Assembly: GCA_021297795.1 (NCBI GenBank)
Contig: JAJTGL010000004.1
Location: forward strand, 10,843-74,842
DNA: 64,000 nt
Origin: Planctomycetaceae bacterium
GTDB lineage: Bacteria > Planctomycetota > Phycisphaerae > Phycisphaerales > SM1A02
Direction: 5' to 3'
The notes beneath the pieces are model-generated. The model made no database searches. It was not told the origin of the DNA and saw only the letters and a program-made list of their open reading frames with translations. The position numbers and the translations under genes are program-made. This document shows positions 46,557 to 56,152 of this stretch, one piece after another (the stretch's first letter is position 1; the number at the start of each line of letters is the position of its first letter).

Positions 46557-48137
46557 TCAGAACGCCGGACGTCCCAACCCCGCCGCCGCGACCGCGCGGT
46601 CGTAGCAGCGGATCGTGCGGGTGGCGGCGCCATCCCAGTTGATGCCGCGGATCTCGAAGGCGCCGTGCTCGACGAGCTGGCGCGAGAGCGGCGGATGCCT
46701 CAGCACGGCGATGATCTTGTCGGCCATGTCCTCGATGTCCCAGAAGTCGACCTTGAGCGCGTGCATCAGCACCTCGCTCACGCCCGACGACTTCGAGATG
46801 AGGACCGGCACGTTGTGGCTCATCGCCTCGAGCGGCGCGATGCCGAATGGCTCGCTCACGCTCGGCATCACGTAGAGATCGGCCATCGCGAACACGCGCG
46901 AGATGTCGCGTCCGCGGAGGAACCCGGTGAAGAGCACCTTGTTGCCGATCCCCATCTGCGCGGCCATCTCGATCATGCGCTGCGCCTGGTCGCCCGAGCC
47001 CGCGACGACGAACTTCACGTTGTCCATGTACTCGAGGACCTTCTTCGCGGCCTGGATGAAGTACTCCGGGCCCTTCTGCATGGTGATGCGGCCGAAGTAG
47101 AGGACGATCTTGTCCTTCGAGTGGATCGGCTGGACGCCCGCGGAGGCGGGATCGAGGTCGACGCCGTTGTAGACGACGTCGATCTTCGAGCCGCTGACGC
47201 CGTAGCGGTTGATGCACACGTTCTTCGTGAGCATGCTCACCGCGATCGCGCGCGTCGCGCCGTGCATGCCGCGGCGCTCGATGTTGTAGATCTGCTGGTG
47301 CGGATGCTCGCCCGAGCGATCGAACTCGGTCGAGTGGACGTGCACGAGGAGCGGCTTTCCGCTGAGCTTCTGCACCGCGAGTCCCGCGGGGTACGTGAGC
47401 CAGTCGTGCGCGTGGATCACATCGAAGTCGAGGCCGCGCGTCGCATCGACGACGAAGCGCGCGTAGCGGTCGGCCATGCCGAGGAGATCGCCCGAGTAGT
47501 CGGCCGCATCGGCGCCGCGCGCGCCGACCGCCTCCTTGGGTCGATCCGCGGTCTCGGGCAGCGCCGTCGCGAGCGCATGCTCGACCGGATCGCTCGTGAG
47601 CTCTGGGAACGCGCCCGCCTTCGCGAGCGTGCGGATCCGTTCGATGCTCCAACCGGCCTCGCGCATCATGCGCACGCTCTCGGCGATGCGGGTGGGCGTG
47701 GCGGTGCCGCGCGACTCGTACACCGAGCCGTAGTCGCCGGGAATCTCGAGGAAACGGGTCGACGTGAACTCGTGGACGATCTTGCTCCACGACTCGCGCT
47801 CGACCGAGGTCATCTGGACGCCCGGCGTCGGCGCGGAGGTCGGAGCCTTGGGTGCCGTCGGGGGGTTGCCCACGCGCGACGCGACCGCTTGCGCGGGCTG
47901 CGCTGGTTTCGGCGCGGCCTCGGCCACGCCGTTTCCCTTCACGCGTTCGATGATCGAGCCCGGGCTCACGAGCCGCACGTGCGACGCGCTCTCCGCGGGC
48001 ACCGACTTCGGCAGCACGAACGTCACCTCGACGCCCTGGCGGTCGAGGGCCTTGGTGAGGCCGTAGCAGGCGGTCCCGAGGCCACCCGTGATGAAGGGAG
48101 GGAACTCCCAGCCGAGCATGAGTACGCGCAGTGCCAT
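46557..48137 (-). CDS. Glycosyltransferase (glycogen synthase/GT4-like)
   Basis: MALRVLMLGWEFPPFITGGLGTACYGLTKAL; VIHAHDWLTYPAG; YFGRITMQKGPEYFIQAAKKV; MPSVSEPFGIAPLEAMSHNVPVLIS. Confidence 0.9.
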   Translation of the reverse strand: MALRVLMLGWEFPPFITGGLGTACYGLTKALDRQGVEVTFVLPKSVPAESASHVRLVSPGSIIERVKGNGVAEAAPKPAQPAQAVASRVGNPPTAPKAPTSAPTPGVQMTSVERESWSKIVHEFTSTRFLEIPGDYGSVYESRGTATPTRIAESVRMMREAGWSIERIRTLAKAGAFPELTSDPVEHALATALPETADRPKEAVGARGADAADYSGDLLGMADRYARFVVDATRGLDFDVIHAHDWLTYPAGLAVQKLSGKPLLVHVHSTEFDRSGEHPHQQIYNIERRGMHGATRAIAVSMLTKNVCINRYGVSGSKIDVVYNGVDLDPASAGVQPIHSKDKIVLYFGRITMQKGPEYFIQAAKKVLEYMDNVKFVVAGSGDQAQRMIEMAAQMGIGNKVLFTGFLRGRDISRVFAMADLYVMPSVSEPFGIAPLEAMSHNVPVLISKSSGVSEVLMHALKVDFWDIEDMADKIIAVLRHPPLSRQLVEHGAFEIRGINWDGAATRTIRCYDRAVAAAGLGRPAF

Positions 48138-48309
48138 CCCAGTTCCGAACACCTTCTGCGCCGAAGCGCCCTTTGCCGCCCTCGACCCTGCGACCGGCCT
48201 CATGGCCGGTCGTCCAACCGCCCGTCGTGCTCCCGCCTTCCCGCGTCCCTGCCGCACGTGCTCCGTTGCGGCGGTCGCGCCTCACTGCAGAAGGCTCACT
48301 CCCAGGTGC

Positions 48310-48774
48310 TCATTCCTCGTCGCCGCCTCCGACGTCGCCGAGCGAGCGGAACGCCGCCTCGTAGGCGAGCAGGAACTTCTCGGCGAGTTCCGCCATCGGC
48401 AGGCCCTCGGCGCCAGGCAGCAGGTTCTCGAACGTGTACAGCTTGGCGTCGTCGCGGAAGTGCTTCACGGTGGGCACCTTGCCGCGCCAGCCGAGTTCGG
48501 CGAGCTCCTCCTCGACGAGTTCCTCGATCGGGTCGCCGAAGTGCATCAGGTCGGACTCGATCGACTCGCTCAGCCAGCGGTCGGGGGTGGCGAATCGCAC
48601 CATCAGGCCAGCCGGGGTCGAGGCGAGCTCGTACCACGCCGGCTCGGGGCAGTCCTTCGCATGGCAGCGGATCCGGTCGGCGAGCGACTCGATGCGCGCG
48701 AACGCACCGCGAGGGCCGACCGAGCCGGCGACGGCGGAGAGGACTTCCTGATGCTGGGCGGTGCTGGTGGTCAT
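48310..48774 (-). CDS. Conserved hypothetical protein
   Basis: Coherent acidic 154-aa ORF with normal composition between GT4 and prmC; no family recognised. Confidence 0.55.
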   Translation of the reverse strand: MTTSTAQHQEVLSAVAGSVGPRGAFARIESLADRIRCHAKDCPEPAWYELASTPAGLMVRFATPDRWLSESIESDLMHFGDPIEELVEEELAELGWRGKVPTVKHFRDDAKLYTFENLLPGAEGLPMAELAEKFLLAYEAAFRSLGDVGGGDEE

Positions 48775-49162
48775 CGGGGAGGGATCAAACGGAGGGACTT
48801 CGGACGAGGGCAGGGTGGCCGGATGAATCTCTCACCGCATCGTCCGACGGGCCGTGCAGCGATCGGTTCGATGGGGCGGCCATGGTAGCGGCCCGGTGCG
48901 GGTGGGGCGACAAGCGGCCGTCCCCGCTCGGGCTTTCAGGCGTGCCCGGCGGCCGCCTCGCCGGGGCGACGGTCGCGACGGACGCACAGGCGATCATGCC
49001 CCTCCGGAGCCTCGGAGGGGGTTCACGCGGTGTGCGGATTGCGTTCGCGCGAAAATTGCCCGTCGTGGAAATCTCTACCATCGGGGCCACCGGTCTCCCG
49101 TCTTCCGGATCCGCCGCCGCGAGGGGCCGCTTGCGGGGGAGGCTCGGACGGAAGGAGCGCCG

Positions 49163-50326
49163 ATGGTCGGTACGGATGCCGCGAGCGGGCCGCAGAACGC
49201 CCCCCGCAATCTCGCACAGAACTCCCAGCAGGACGCGCGCGCGTGGACCGTGCGCGCGCTGCTCGCATGGATGGTGCCGTTCCTCACCGAGCGCGAGGTC
49301 GACAGCCCGCGCGCGGTCGCGGAAATTCTGCTGACCTCCGTGCTCGGTGTCGAGCGCCTGCGCCTGTACATGGAGCCCGAGCGCGAACTCGCGCCGGAGC
49401 AACTCGCGCGGCTTCGCGAACTGGTGCAGCGCGCGGGCCGGCATGAACCGGTGCAGTACCTCGTCGGACGCTGGCCGTTCCTCGGGCGCGACTTCGAGGT
49501 GGCGCCGTGCACGTTGATTCCGCGTCCGTGCACCGAGGTGCTCGTCGAGCGCGCGCTCGCCTGGGTGCGCGAGCGAGCCGAACGCGACGCGTCGGCGACC
49601 TCGATCGAGGCCCTCGACATCGGTACCGGCACCGGGTGCATCGCGATCTCCCTCGCGCTCGGGATGCGCGCGATCCTCCGTCCGGATGGCGCGGGATGCC
49701 GGCCACTGCGCGCGGGCGATGCGGCGTCGCGCGGCGCGTCGGCAGCGGCGGTCACGCCGTCCGGTCCGCTGCGCGTTGCACGCGACATCTCGCGGGACAT
49801 CTCGCACGATGGCGCGGTCGACGTCACGGCTGAAAGCGCCGCCGACGCAGGTGCGGAGACGCCTGTGGAAGTCGGCGTGGGCAAACCCGCGTTCCGGATG
49901 GTCGCGACCGACATCGTCGCCGAGGCGATCGAGCTTGCCGCGCGCAACGCCGCGCGCCTCGGCGCCGAGATCGACTTCCGGCCCGGCGACATGTTCGCAC
50001 CGATCCCCGATGACGAGAGGTTCGATCTGATCGTGTCGAATCCGCCGTACGTGACCGACGCCGAATACGAGGAACTCGACCGGAACGTGCGCGAGTTCGA
50101 GCCGGCGAGCGCGCTGCGCGGCGGCGCCGATGGCCTCGCCTTCGTGCGCACCGTGGTGGCCGGCGCCGAGCGTCGGCTGCGTTCGGGTGGGCTTCTCCTC
50201 GTCGAGATCGGCTGGAAGCACGGCGATGCGGTGCGCAAGCTCGAGGGCCGGAGCGCGTGGAGCGCGATCGAGGTGCTGCGCGATGCCGACGGCCACGAGC
50301 GCGTGCTGGTCGCACACCGGGCGTAG
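49163..50326 (+). CDS. prmC: Peptide chain release factor N5-glutamine methyltransferase PrmC with large internal insertion
   Basis: PVQYLVGRWPFLGRDFEVAPCTLIPRPCTEVLVE; ALDIGTGTGCIAISLAL; DLIVSNPPYV. Confidence 0.9.
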   Translation: MVGTDAASGPQNAPRNLAQNSQQDARAWTVRALLAWMVPFLTEREVDSPRAVAEILLTSVLGVERLRLYMEPERELAPEQLARLRELVQRAGRHEPVQYLVGRWPFLGRDFEVAPCTLIPRPCTEVLVERALAWVRERAERDASATSIEALDIGTGTGCIAISLALGMRAILRPDGAGCRPLRAGDAASRGASAAAVTPSGPLRVARDISRDISHDGAVDVTAESAADAGAETPVEVGVGKPAFRMVATDIVAEAIELAARNAARLGAEIDFRPGDMFAPIPDDERFDLIVSNPPYVTDAEYEELDRNVREFEPASALRGGADGLAFVRTVVAGAERRLRSGGLLLVEIGWKHGDAVRKLEGRSAWSAIEVLRDADGHERVLVAHRA

Positions 50327-50356
50327 CCGGCGGAACGGCGCGGAGACGTGTGTCCG

Positions 50357-50380
50357 GAGACGTGCGGGCGCGCACGTCTC
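50357..50380. terminator. 10-bp perfect hairpin between convergent prmC and PAS/GAF/REC gene
   Basis: gagacgtgcg-ggcg-cgcacgtctc. Confidence 0.6.
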
Positions 50381-50386
50381 GCTGCG

Positions 50387-52111
50387 TCACTTCGTGGACG
50401 AGAGCGCCTTGCGCGACTCCTCGAGGAGCTGCGAGATCTCGATCGGCTTGAACAGGTGGCAGTGGAGGCCTTCCTGGCTCGAGCGCACGATCGAGTGGCT
50501 CGGGTCGTAGCCGAACGCCGTCATGAGGATCACCGGAACCTCGGGGCGCGCGTCCTTGGTGGCGCGGAACACCTCGTAGCCGTTCGCGTCGGGCATGCGG
50601 ATGTCGGAGATCACGAGGTCGAGCGGTCCCCGCGCGGCGGCGCGATCGCGCACCACGCGGATCGCCTGCGCGCCGTCGGCGCATTCGATCACGATCGCAC
50701 CCTGCTGCTCGAAGACCTCGCGCACGGTCGTGCGCGTGGTGGCGTCGTCGTCGGCGACGAGGATCGTCTTCCCGCCGAACGCGGGGTCGATGCGGCCCTC
50801 GCGCATGAACTCCTCGGCGCCGAGGATGCCGCGCTGGGCGGTGCCGACGTTGCGGAGAACCTCGTCGACGCGCGCCGCCTGCTCGGCCACCTCGGCCGCA
50901 AGCGCACGCGTCGCGTCGTCGGTCGTGCGCTCGCGCAGCGCGCGCAGCGTCGCCGCCAGTTCCTCGAGCGGCTTGGCCGCCTCGCGCGCGAGCGTCTCCG
51001 ACATCGCGCGCAACGTGTCGCAGCGCTCGGTGACGAGCAGGTCGAGCATGTGCAGCGAGAGCGCCACGTAGCGCCCCAGCAGCTCCGCGCCGATCCGGTC
51101 CTCGTCGTCGAAGTGGGCGCGCTCGGTGCTCTCGACGTTGAGGACACCCACCACGCGGTCGTAGAGGCGCAGCGGCACGGTCAGCGTGCTGGCGGCGCCC
51201 GGAAGGCCCTGCACGTAGCGGGGCTCCTGCGAGACATCGGCGCACACGATGCTCTTGCCCGTGATCGCGACCACGCCGCTCAGGCCGTTCGATTCGGCGC
51301 GCGCATAGATCCGCTGGCCGATCCCGAGCGGCGCGAGCCCCGAGCTGAAGACAAGCTCGAGCTGCCCCGACTGGCGGTTGGTGAGGCGGTACTCGAAGTT
51401 GTCGAAGCCGAGCACGCTGCGCGTGGCGCCGAGGACGCGCGATTCGAGCGTGCGCAGGCGTTCCGGCGGGTTCTGGGATCGGATCTCGTCGAGATCGAGC
51501 TCGAGAAGCGCCGCGCCGGCCTGATCGATCGCGTCGAGCCTGTCCTGGACGCGCCGCGCGGCCGTCGCATCGACGAGCAGCGCGACCGCTCCCTCGATCG
51601 AGGCACCACCCGAGCCGAGCATCGGCGTCATCACGACGTCGCACCACTTGCCCTGCGCGCGGAAGGTCGCGCGCACGCTCGACGCGGCGTGGTTCGTCGC
51701 AGCATGCGTGCGCCGCCAGTTCTGGATCGCGTGCACGCAAGCATCGGCGAAGCGCCGCATCGTCTCGGGCGGTTGCCGCGAGAGTCCGTGGTTCATCCAC
51801 ACGAGTTCGCCCGTCGGCTCGACGATGCCGACGCCCTCGCCGAGGAGTTCGAGCGCCCGTGTCGCGCGATCGGCCGAACCACTGCTCGCGCGCTCGGTGA
51901 TCGCGTAGTCGACCAGCGCCTGGCGCTGCGTCTCCGACAGTGGCGCGGTGCCGCGCAGTTCGTAGGAAAAGAAACCACGAGACCCGGAGGGGGTGGCATC
52001 GGGGGGTGAACCGCCCGAAGAACCGCCCGAAGAGCCGCCCGAGGGACGACCGCTCGACCCTCCATTCGGGCCTGATGGTCCGCTGTCGCTGTGCGCTTCG
52101 CTCGACATCAT
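50387..52111 (-). CDS. PAS-like / GAF / response-regulator receiver protein lacking a kinase domain
   Basis: ALELLGEGVGIVEPTGELVWMN; GAF-like region (TRSVLGFDNFEYRL...GVLNVESTERAHFDDEDRI); receiver TILVADDDATTRTTVREVFEQQG...DLVISDIRMPDANGYEVFRATK...MTAF...FKPIEI. Confidence 0.82.
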   Translation of the reverse strand: MMSSEAHSDSGPSGPNGGSSGRPSGGSSGGSSGGSPPDATPSGSRGFFSYELRGTAPLSETQRQALVDYAITERASSGSADRATRALELLGEGVGIVEPTGELVWMNHGLSRQPPETMRRFADACVHAIQNWRRTHAATNHAASSVRATFRAQGKWCDVVMTPMLGSGGASIEGAVALLVDATAARRVQDRLDAIDQAGAALLELDLDEIRSQNPPERLRTLESRVLGATRSVLGFDNFEYRLTNRQSGQLELVFSSGLAPLGIGQRIYARAESNGLSGVVAITGKSIVCADVSQEPRYVQGLPGAASTLTVPLRLYDRVVGVLNVESTERAHFDDEDRIGAELLGRYVALSLHMLDLLVTERCDTLRAMSETLAREAAKPLEELAATLRALRERTTDDATRALAAEVAEQAARVDEVLRNVGTAQRGILGAEEFMREGRIDPAFGGKTILVADDDATTRTTVREVFEQQGAIVIECADGAQAIRVVRDRAAARGPLDLVISDIRMPDANGYEVFRATKDARPEVPVILMTAFGYDPSHSIVRSSQEGLHCHLFKPIEISQLLEESRKALSSTK

Positions 52112-52280
52112 CGCGCTCGCATCCCGCACGGCGTCCTGCCGCGCGCTGACCCCGATCGGGGTTCGTCGAGAGTGTAGATCCTTCCAGCGCTCGTGTCGGA
52201 GTTCAAGCCCGGTTTCATCCCGTCTTTGGGTCCGCGCCAGACAACAGCAACGGGCATGGCGGGAAGGGCCGAACCCGTCG

Positions 52281-53369
52281 ATGATCACCAGTCCGCGCGA
52301 TCCGCTCGGTACACTCCCGGCCGTGTCCGACGCGTCCCGTGGAACTCCCCTTGGCGCCATCGCCGCGCGCACGGCAACCGTGCCGGACGCGTCTCGTGAG
52401 CGCGGTCTGTCGATCGCGGTACGTGCACGAGGTCTGACCAAGCGATTTGGATCGGTCGAGGCCGTCCGATCGGTGTCGTTCGAGCTGCCCGGACATGGTG
52501 TGTGTGGCCTGCTCGGCCCGAACGGCGCTGGAAAAACGACGACGATCCGCATGATCGCGGGTGTCCTGCTGCCCGATGCGGGTTCGCTCGAGGTCGCGGG
52601 GCATGATGCCTCCTCCGACGGCGCGCGGCTCCGCGCTTCGGTCGGGTACCTGCCCGAATCGGCGCCGCTCTATCCCGAACTCACCGTGCGCGAGCACATG
52701 CGTTTCCGCGCGTCGCTCCGAGGGCTTTCCGGTCGCGGCGCGCGTGCGGCGATCGACGACGCGATGGAGCGGACCGATGTCGCCCGCTTCGCCGATCGAT
52801 GCGCGGGCACGCTGTCGAAGGGCATGCAGCAGCGCGCGGGGCTGGCGCAGACGCTCCTCGGCGAACCGCGCGTCCTGATCCTCGACGAGCCGTCGGTCGG
52901 ACTCGACCCCGGGCAGACGCTCGCCTTCCGGGCGCTTGTGCGTGAACTCGGGAAGAGTCGCCTTGTCCTCCTTTCGTCGCATCTCCTCTCCGAGGTCGAG
53001 GACGTGTGCACCGAGCTCGTGCTGTTCGCCCGCGGGCAACTCGTCGCGCACGAGTCGATCGAGAGTTTCCGCGCCCGTGCCGGCGGAGGTCGTGCGTTCC
53101 GGCTCGAGAGCGACCGATCCTTGGCGCAGCTTGCGGCGATCGCCGAGGTCGCGCAGATCACCGAGGAGCGTCCGATCGGCACTGCCGATGGATCCGCCGG
53201 CGACGGCTGGTACGCCTCGATCGGCGAACTGCGGGAAGGCTCGTCGCGCAGCGATCTTGCGCGCGTCCTGCGCGGGGCGGGGGTCGCCGTCCGCGCGCTC
53301 GAATCGGCCGACGCGCGGCTCGAGGAGATCTTCGTCTCCCTCGTCGCCGGCAACGGAGGCGCGCGATGA
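52281..53369 (+). CDS. ABC transporter ATP-binding protein (GldA-like)
   Basis: LLGPNGAGKTTTIRMIAGVL; TLSKGMQQRAGLAQTLLGEPRVLILDEPSVGLDP. Confidence 0.9.
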   Translation: MITSPRDPLGTLPAVSDASRGTPLGAIAARTATVPDASRERGLSIAVRARGLTKRFGSVEAVRSVSFELPGHGVCGLLGPNGAGKTTTIRMIAGVLLPDAGSLEVAGHDASSDGARLRASVGYLPESAPLYPELTVREHMRFRASLRGLSGRGARAAIDDAMERTDVARFADRCAGTLSKGMQQRAGLAQTLLGEPRVLILDEPSVGLDPGQTLAFRALVRELGKSRLVLLSSHLLSEVEDVCTELVLFARGQLVAHESIESFRARAGGGRAFRLESDRSLAQLAAIAEVAQITEERPIGTADGSAGDGWYASIGELREGSSRSDLARVLRGAGVAVRALESADARLEEIFVSLVAGNGGAR

Positions 53370-56152
53370 CGGGCTCCCTCCGCCGGATCGCCGTGATCGC
53401 GCGCCGCGAGGTCGCCAGTTCCTTCGCGGGACCGACCGCGTGGATCGTGCTCGCGATCTCGGGCGCGGTCGCCTGCGCGGCGTTCTTCGCGGGTGTCTTC
53501 GAGGATGCGCGGCCAGCCACGCTGCGCAGCGCGCTCCTCGCGGCGGGCTGGGCGCTGCTCGCGACGGCGCCCGCGATCTCGATGCGCGCCTTCAGCGAGG
53601 AGTTTCGCCTCAAGACATGGGAGACGCTCTTCGCCAGTCCGCTGACGCCGATCGAGATGGTGCTCGGAAAGGCGATCGGATGCGCGGTGCTGGTCCTCGC
53701 GAGCCTCGTGCCGCTCGCGGTTCTCGTCGTTCCGCTCGAGGTTTACGCAGCGCCCGATCTCGGCGAAGCGGCCTGCGGACTCCTCGGGCTCTTCCTCGCG
53801 GGTCTTGCGGCCAGTTCGATCGGCATCGCCGTCAGCGCGGCGACCGCAAGCCAGACCGTCGCGTTCCTCGGAGCGTTTTTCCTTTGGTTCGCGCTCGTCG
53901 TCGGATCACGGCTGGCGGTCGGCGCGGTGCCGCTCGAGTGGGCGCCGACCGTGGCGGCGTGCGATCCCTTGCGAAGGCTCGAGGGCTTCGCGCTCGGACT
54001 CTTCGATACGGGCGCGGTCGCTTACTTCCTCGCGCTTGCGGCGGCTGGGCTTGTGACGGCGGTCGTCCTGCTCGAGCGGCTGCGCATCCGCTCGGCGCGT
54101 TCACGCATCGCGCGCGCTCTCGGTGCGCTCGAGGGGCCGGTCTTCGTCGTCAGCGCCTGGACGGCGCTCGCGGCGGCCGGCGTGCTGTTCGCACAGCCGG
54201 CGTTGCGCACCGAACTCGATGCGACCAAGACGCGCGCGTACAGCCTCGCGCCCTCGACCGAGGAACTGCTTGCGGGTCTCGAGGGTCCGTGGAAGGTCTT
54301 GCTCTTCGTGGACGCGGCGAAGTCCGATCCCGCGGTGCTGAGGCAGGTCGACGAGGTGCTCGAGCGCTTCCAGGATGCAAACCCTGCGATCGACGCGCGG
54401 CGCATCGACCCAACCGATCCCGCGTCGAGCGGCGTCTTCGAGGCTGAACTCGCCGGAATCGTCGCCATGCGCGCCGGCGACCTCGCGCGCAGCGAGGAAG
54501 CGATCCGCCGTGGACTCGAGGTCTTCGACGCGTTCCGTGCCGAGAGCGCGACGCAGCCCGCGGGTCTGCGCGCGGCGGCGGGGCAGTTGCCCGCCGAGAG
54601 TCCGGCGCGTCGCACGCTCGAGCAACTGGCGGGCATGTTCGCGCAGGTCGCCGAGGATGGCGGCCAGTTTCGTTCCCGCGTGAGCGAACTGGCGAAGACA
54701 AGCGCCACTCGCCCGCTGCCCGACATCGAAGGCGCGCGCAGCGCGCTTGCGCAGGGCTTCCGCCTGTGGAGCGATCAGCTCTCGTCGGCGGCGTCGATCT
54801 TCGCCGGATGGCGCACGCAGACGTCGCTACCAGCCGCGGTGCGCGGCGTCGCGCAGGCGCGCGTCGCGCCGTTCGAGGAGATGGCGATGAAGATGCTCGC
54901 GGCGCGGCAGGAACTGGAGGCGCTGCCGGCGCTCGAGTTCGACCTCCTCGGTCGCGAACTGACCGAGGGCGAGGCCGCCGTGGTGGTCGGTGCCGGGCGC
55001 ATGGCGACCGTTCCGGCGTGGCGGATCTTCCCGCGGTCCGGTGCGCTCGAGGGTGACGCGGGCCGCTACAGCTTCTCGTTCCGCGGCGAGGAAGTGCTCT
55101 CGGGCGCGATCCGCAGCATCGCTTCCGGCTCGATGCCCGAGGTCGTCTTCCTCCATGGCGAGCGCGACTCGCTCCTTCGCCGCAAGCAGGACTTCAGCGA
55201 CCTGACAGCCGTCGCCGACGCGCTTCGAAGCGCGGGCTTCGGCGTCACCGAGTGGACGCCTGGGCGCGGCGCGCGGCCGGCGAAGCGCGAGGGGCGTCCA
55301 CAGGTCTTCGTCGTGCTGCCGGCGCTCCGGCGTGCGCAACTCGAGCTCTCGCGCGAGGAGCGACTGCTCGCAACGATGGCCGCCGAACTCGTCGCCGAGG
55401 GCGCCCCGGTGCTCGTGACCGCCGGACGCAGCATGCTCGCGGTGCTCGGGCAACCCGATCCGTGGGACACGCTCCTCGAGCCCTTCGGGCTCTCGCCCGA
55501 TGCCGGCAAGGTCGTGCTCGAACTGGTTGCCCGCGACGATGGCACGCCCCAGTCGCAGTCGTGGCAACTGCTGCGTCGCGTGCCGGATTCGCCGATCGCG
55601 CCGCGCCTGGCAGGGCGGCCGATCCTCCTCAATCAGCCGCTCCCGATCGAATTCTCGCCCGAGGTTCCCGCGGGGGTCTCGCGCACCGTCGTCGCCGAGA
55701 TCGAGCCCGACCCCGCGCGCTGGATCTCGGACGACTGGCGCGGCGACGGCGATGGCGTGCGCGAGGTACCCGCGTCGAAGCGCCTCACCAAGGCGATTCC
55801 CGTGGCGGTGACCGCCGAGCGCTCGATCCCCGGCGGCATGCAGCGCGTGGCGATCGTCGGGAGCGGTGGGTGGCTGCTCACGAGCCTCGCCGATCTGTCG
55901 GACGACCTCGGCGGAGGACGCACCGCGCTCGGAAACGCTGGAAACCGCGAACTCCTCCTCGCGCTCACCGCCTGGCTCGCCGGACGCGGGGATCTCCTCG
56001 ACGCGGGTCTCTCGGGTCGCGAGGTTCCGCGCATCGAGGGACTCGGAGATGGCGCGCGTCGCGCGTGGCTTATCGCGGGCGTGCTCTTCCTCGTGGGCGG
56101 TCCGATCGCCCTCGGTGCGATCCACGTGGGTCGCCGGAGGCGTCGCGCATGA
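53366..56152 (+). CDS. GldF/GldG-like fused ABC permease and Gldg_uspA-type protein
   Basis: ABC-2 type permease N-terminus (EEFRLKTWETLFASPLTPIEMVLGKAIG), then long extracytoplasmic region (KTRAYSLAPSTEELLAGLEGPWKVLLFVD); ATGA overlap with ATPase gene. Confidence 0.82.
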   Translation: MTGSLRRIAVIARREVASSFAGPTAWIVLAISGAVACAAFFAGVFEDARPATLRSALLAAGWALLATAPAISMRAFSEEFRLKTWETLFASPLTPIEMVLGKAIGCAVLVLASLVPLAVLVVPLEVYAAPDLGEAACGLLGLFLAGLAASSIGIAVSAATASQTVAFLGAFFLWFALVVGSRLAVGAVPLEWAPTVAACDPLRRLEGFALGLFDTGAVAYFLALAAAGLVTAVVLLERLRIRSARSRIARALGALEGPVFVVSAWTALAAAGVLFAQPALRTELDATKTRAYSLAPSTEELLAGLEGPWKVLLFVDAAKSDPAVLRQVDEVLERFQDANPAIDARRIDPTDPASSGVFEAELAGIVAMRAGDLARSEEAIRRGLEVFDAFRAESATQPAGLRAAAGQLPAESPARRTLEQLAGMFAQVAEDGGQFRSRVSELAKTSATRPLPDIEGARSALAQGFRLWSDQLSSAASIFAGWRTQTSLPAAVRGVAQARVAPFEEMAMKMLAARQELEALPALEFDLLGRELTEGEAAVVVGAGRMATVPAWRIFPRSGALEGDAGRYSFSFRGEEVLSGAIRSIASGSMPEVVFLHGERDSLLRRKQDFSDLTAVADALRSAGFGVTEWTPGRGARPAKREGRPQVFVVLPALRRAQLELSREERLLATMAAELVAEGAPVLVTAGRSMLAVLGQPDPWDTLLEPFGLSPDAGKVVLELVARDDGTPQSQSWQLLRRVPDSPIAPRLAGRPILLNQPLPIEFSPEVPAGVSRTVVAEIEPDPARWISDDWRGDGDGVREVPASKRLTKAIPVAVTAERSIPGGMQRVAIVGSGGWLLTSLADLSDDLGGGRTALGNAGNRELLLALTAWLAGRGDLLDAGLSGREVPRIEGLGDGARRAWLIAGVLFLVGGPIALGAIHVGRRRRRA

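Noticed and set aside
43371-49334. 1987-aa plus-strand ORF spanning putA and GT4
   Set aside because: Antisense to two clear enzymes; R/D/H/L-rich composition without domain motifs, typical GC-rich shadow ORF.
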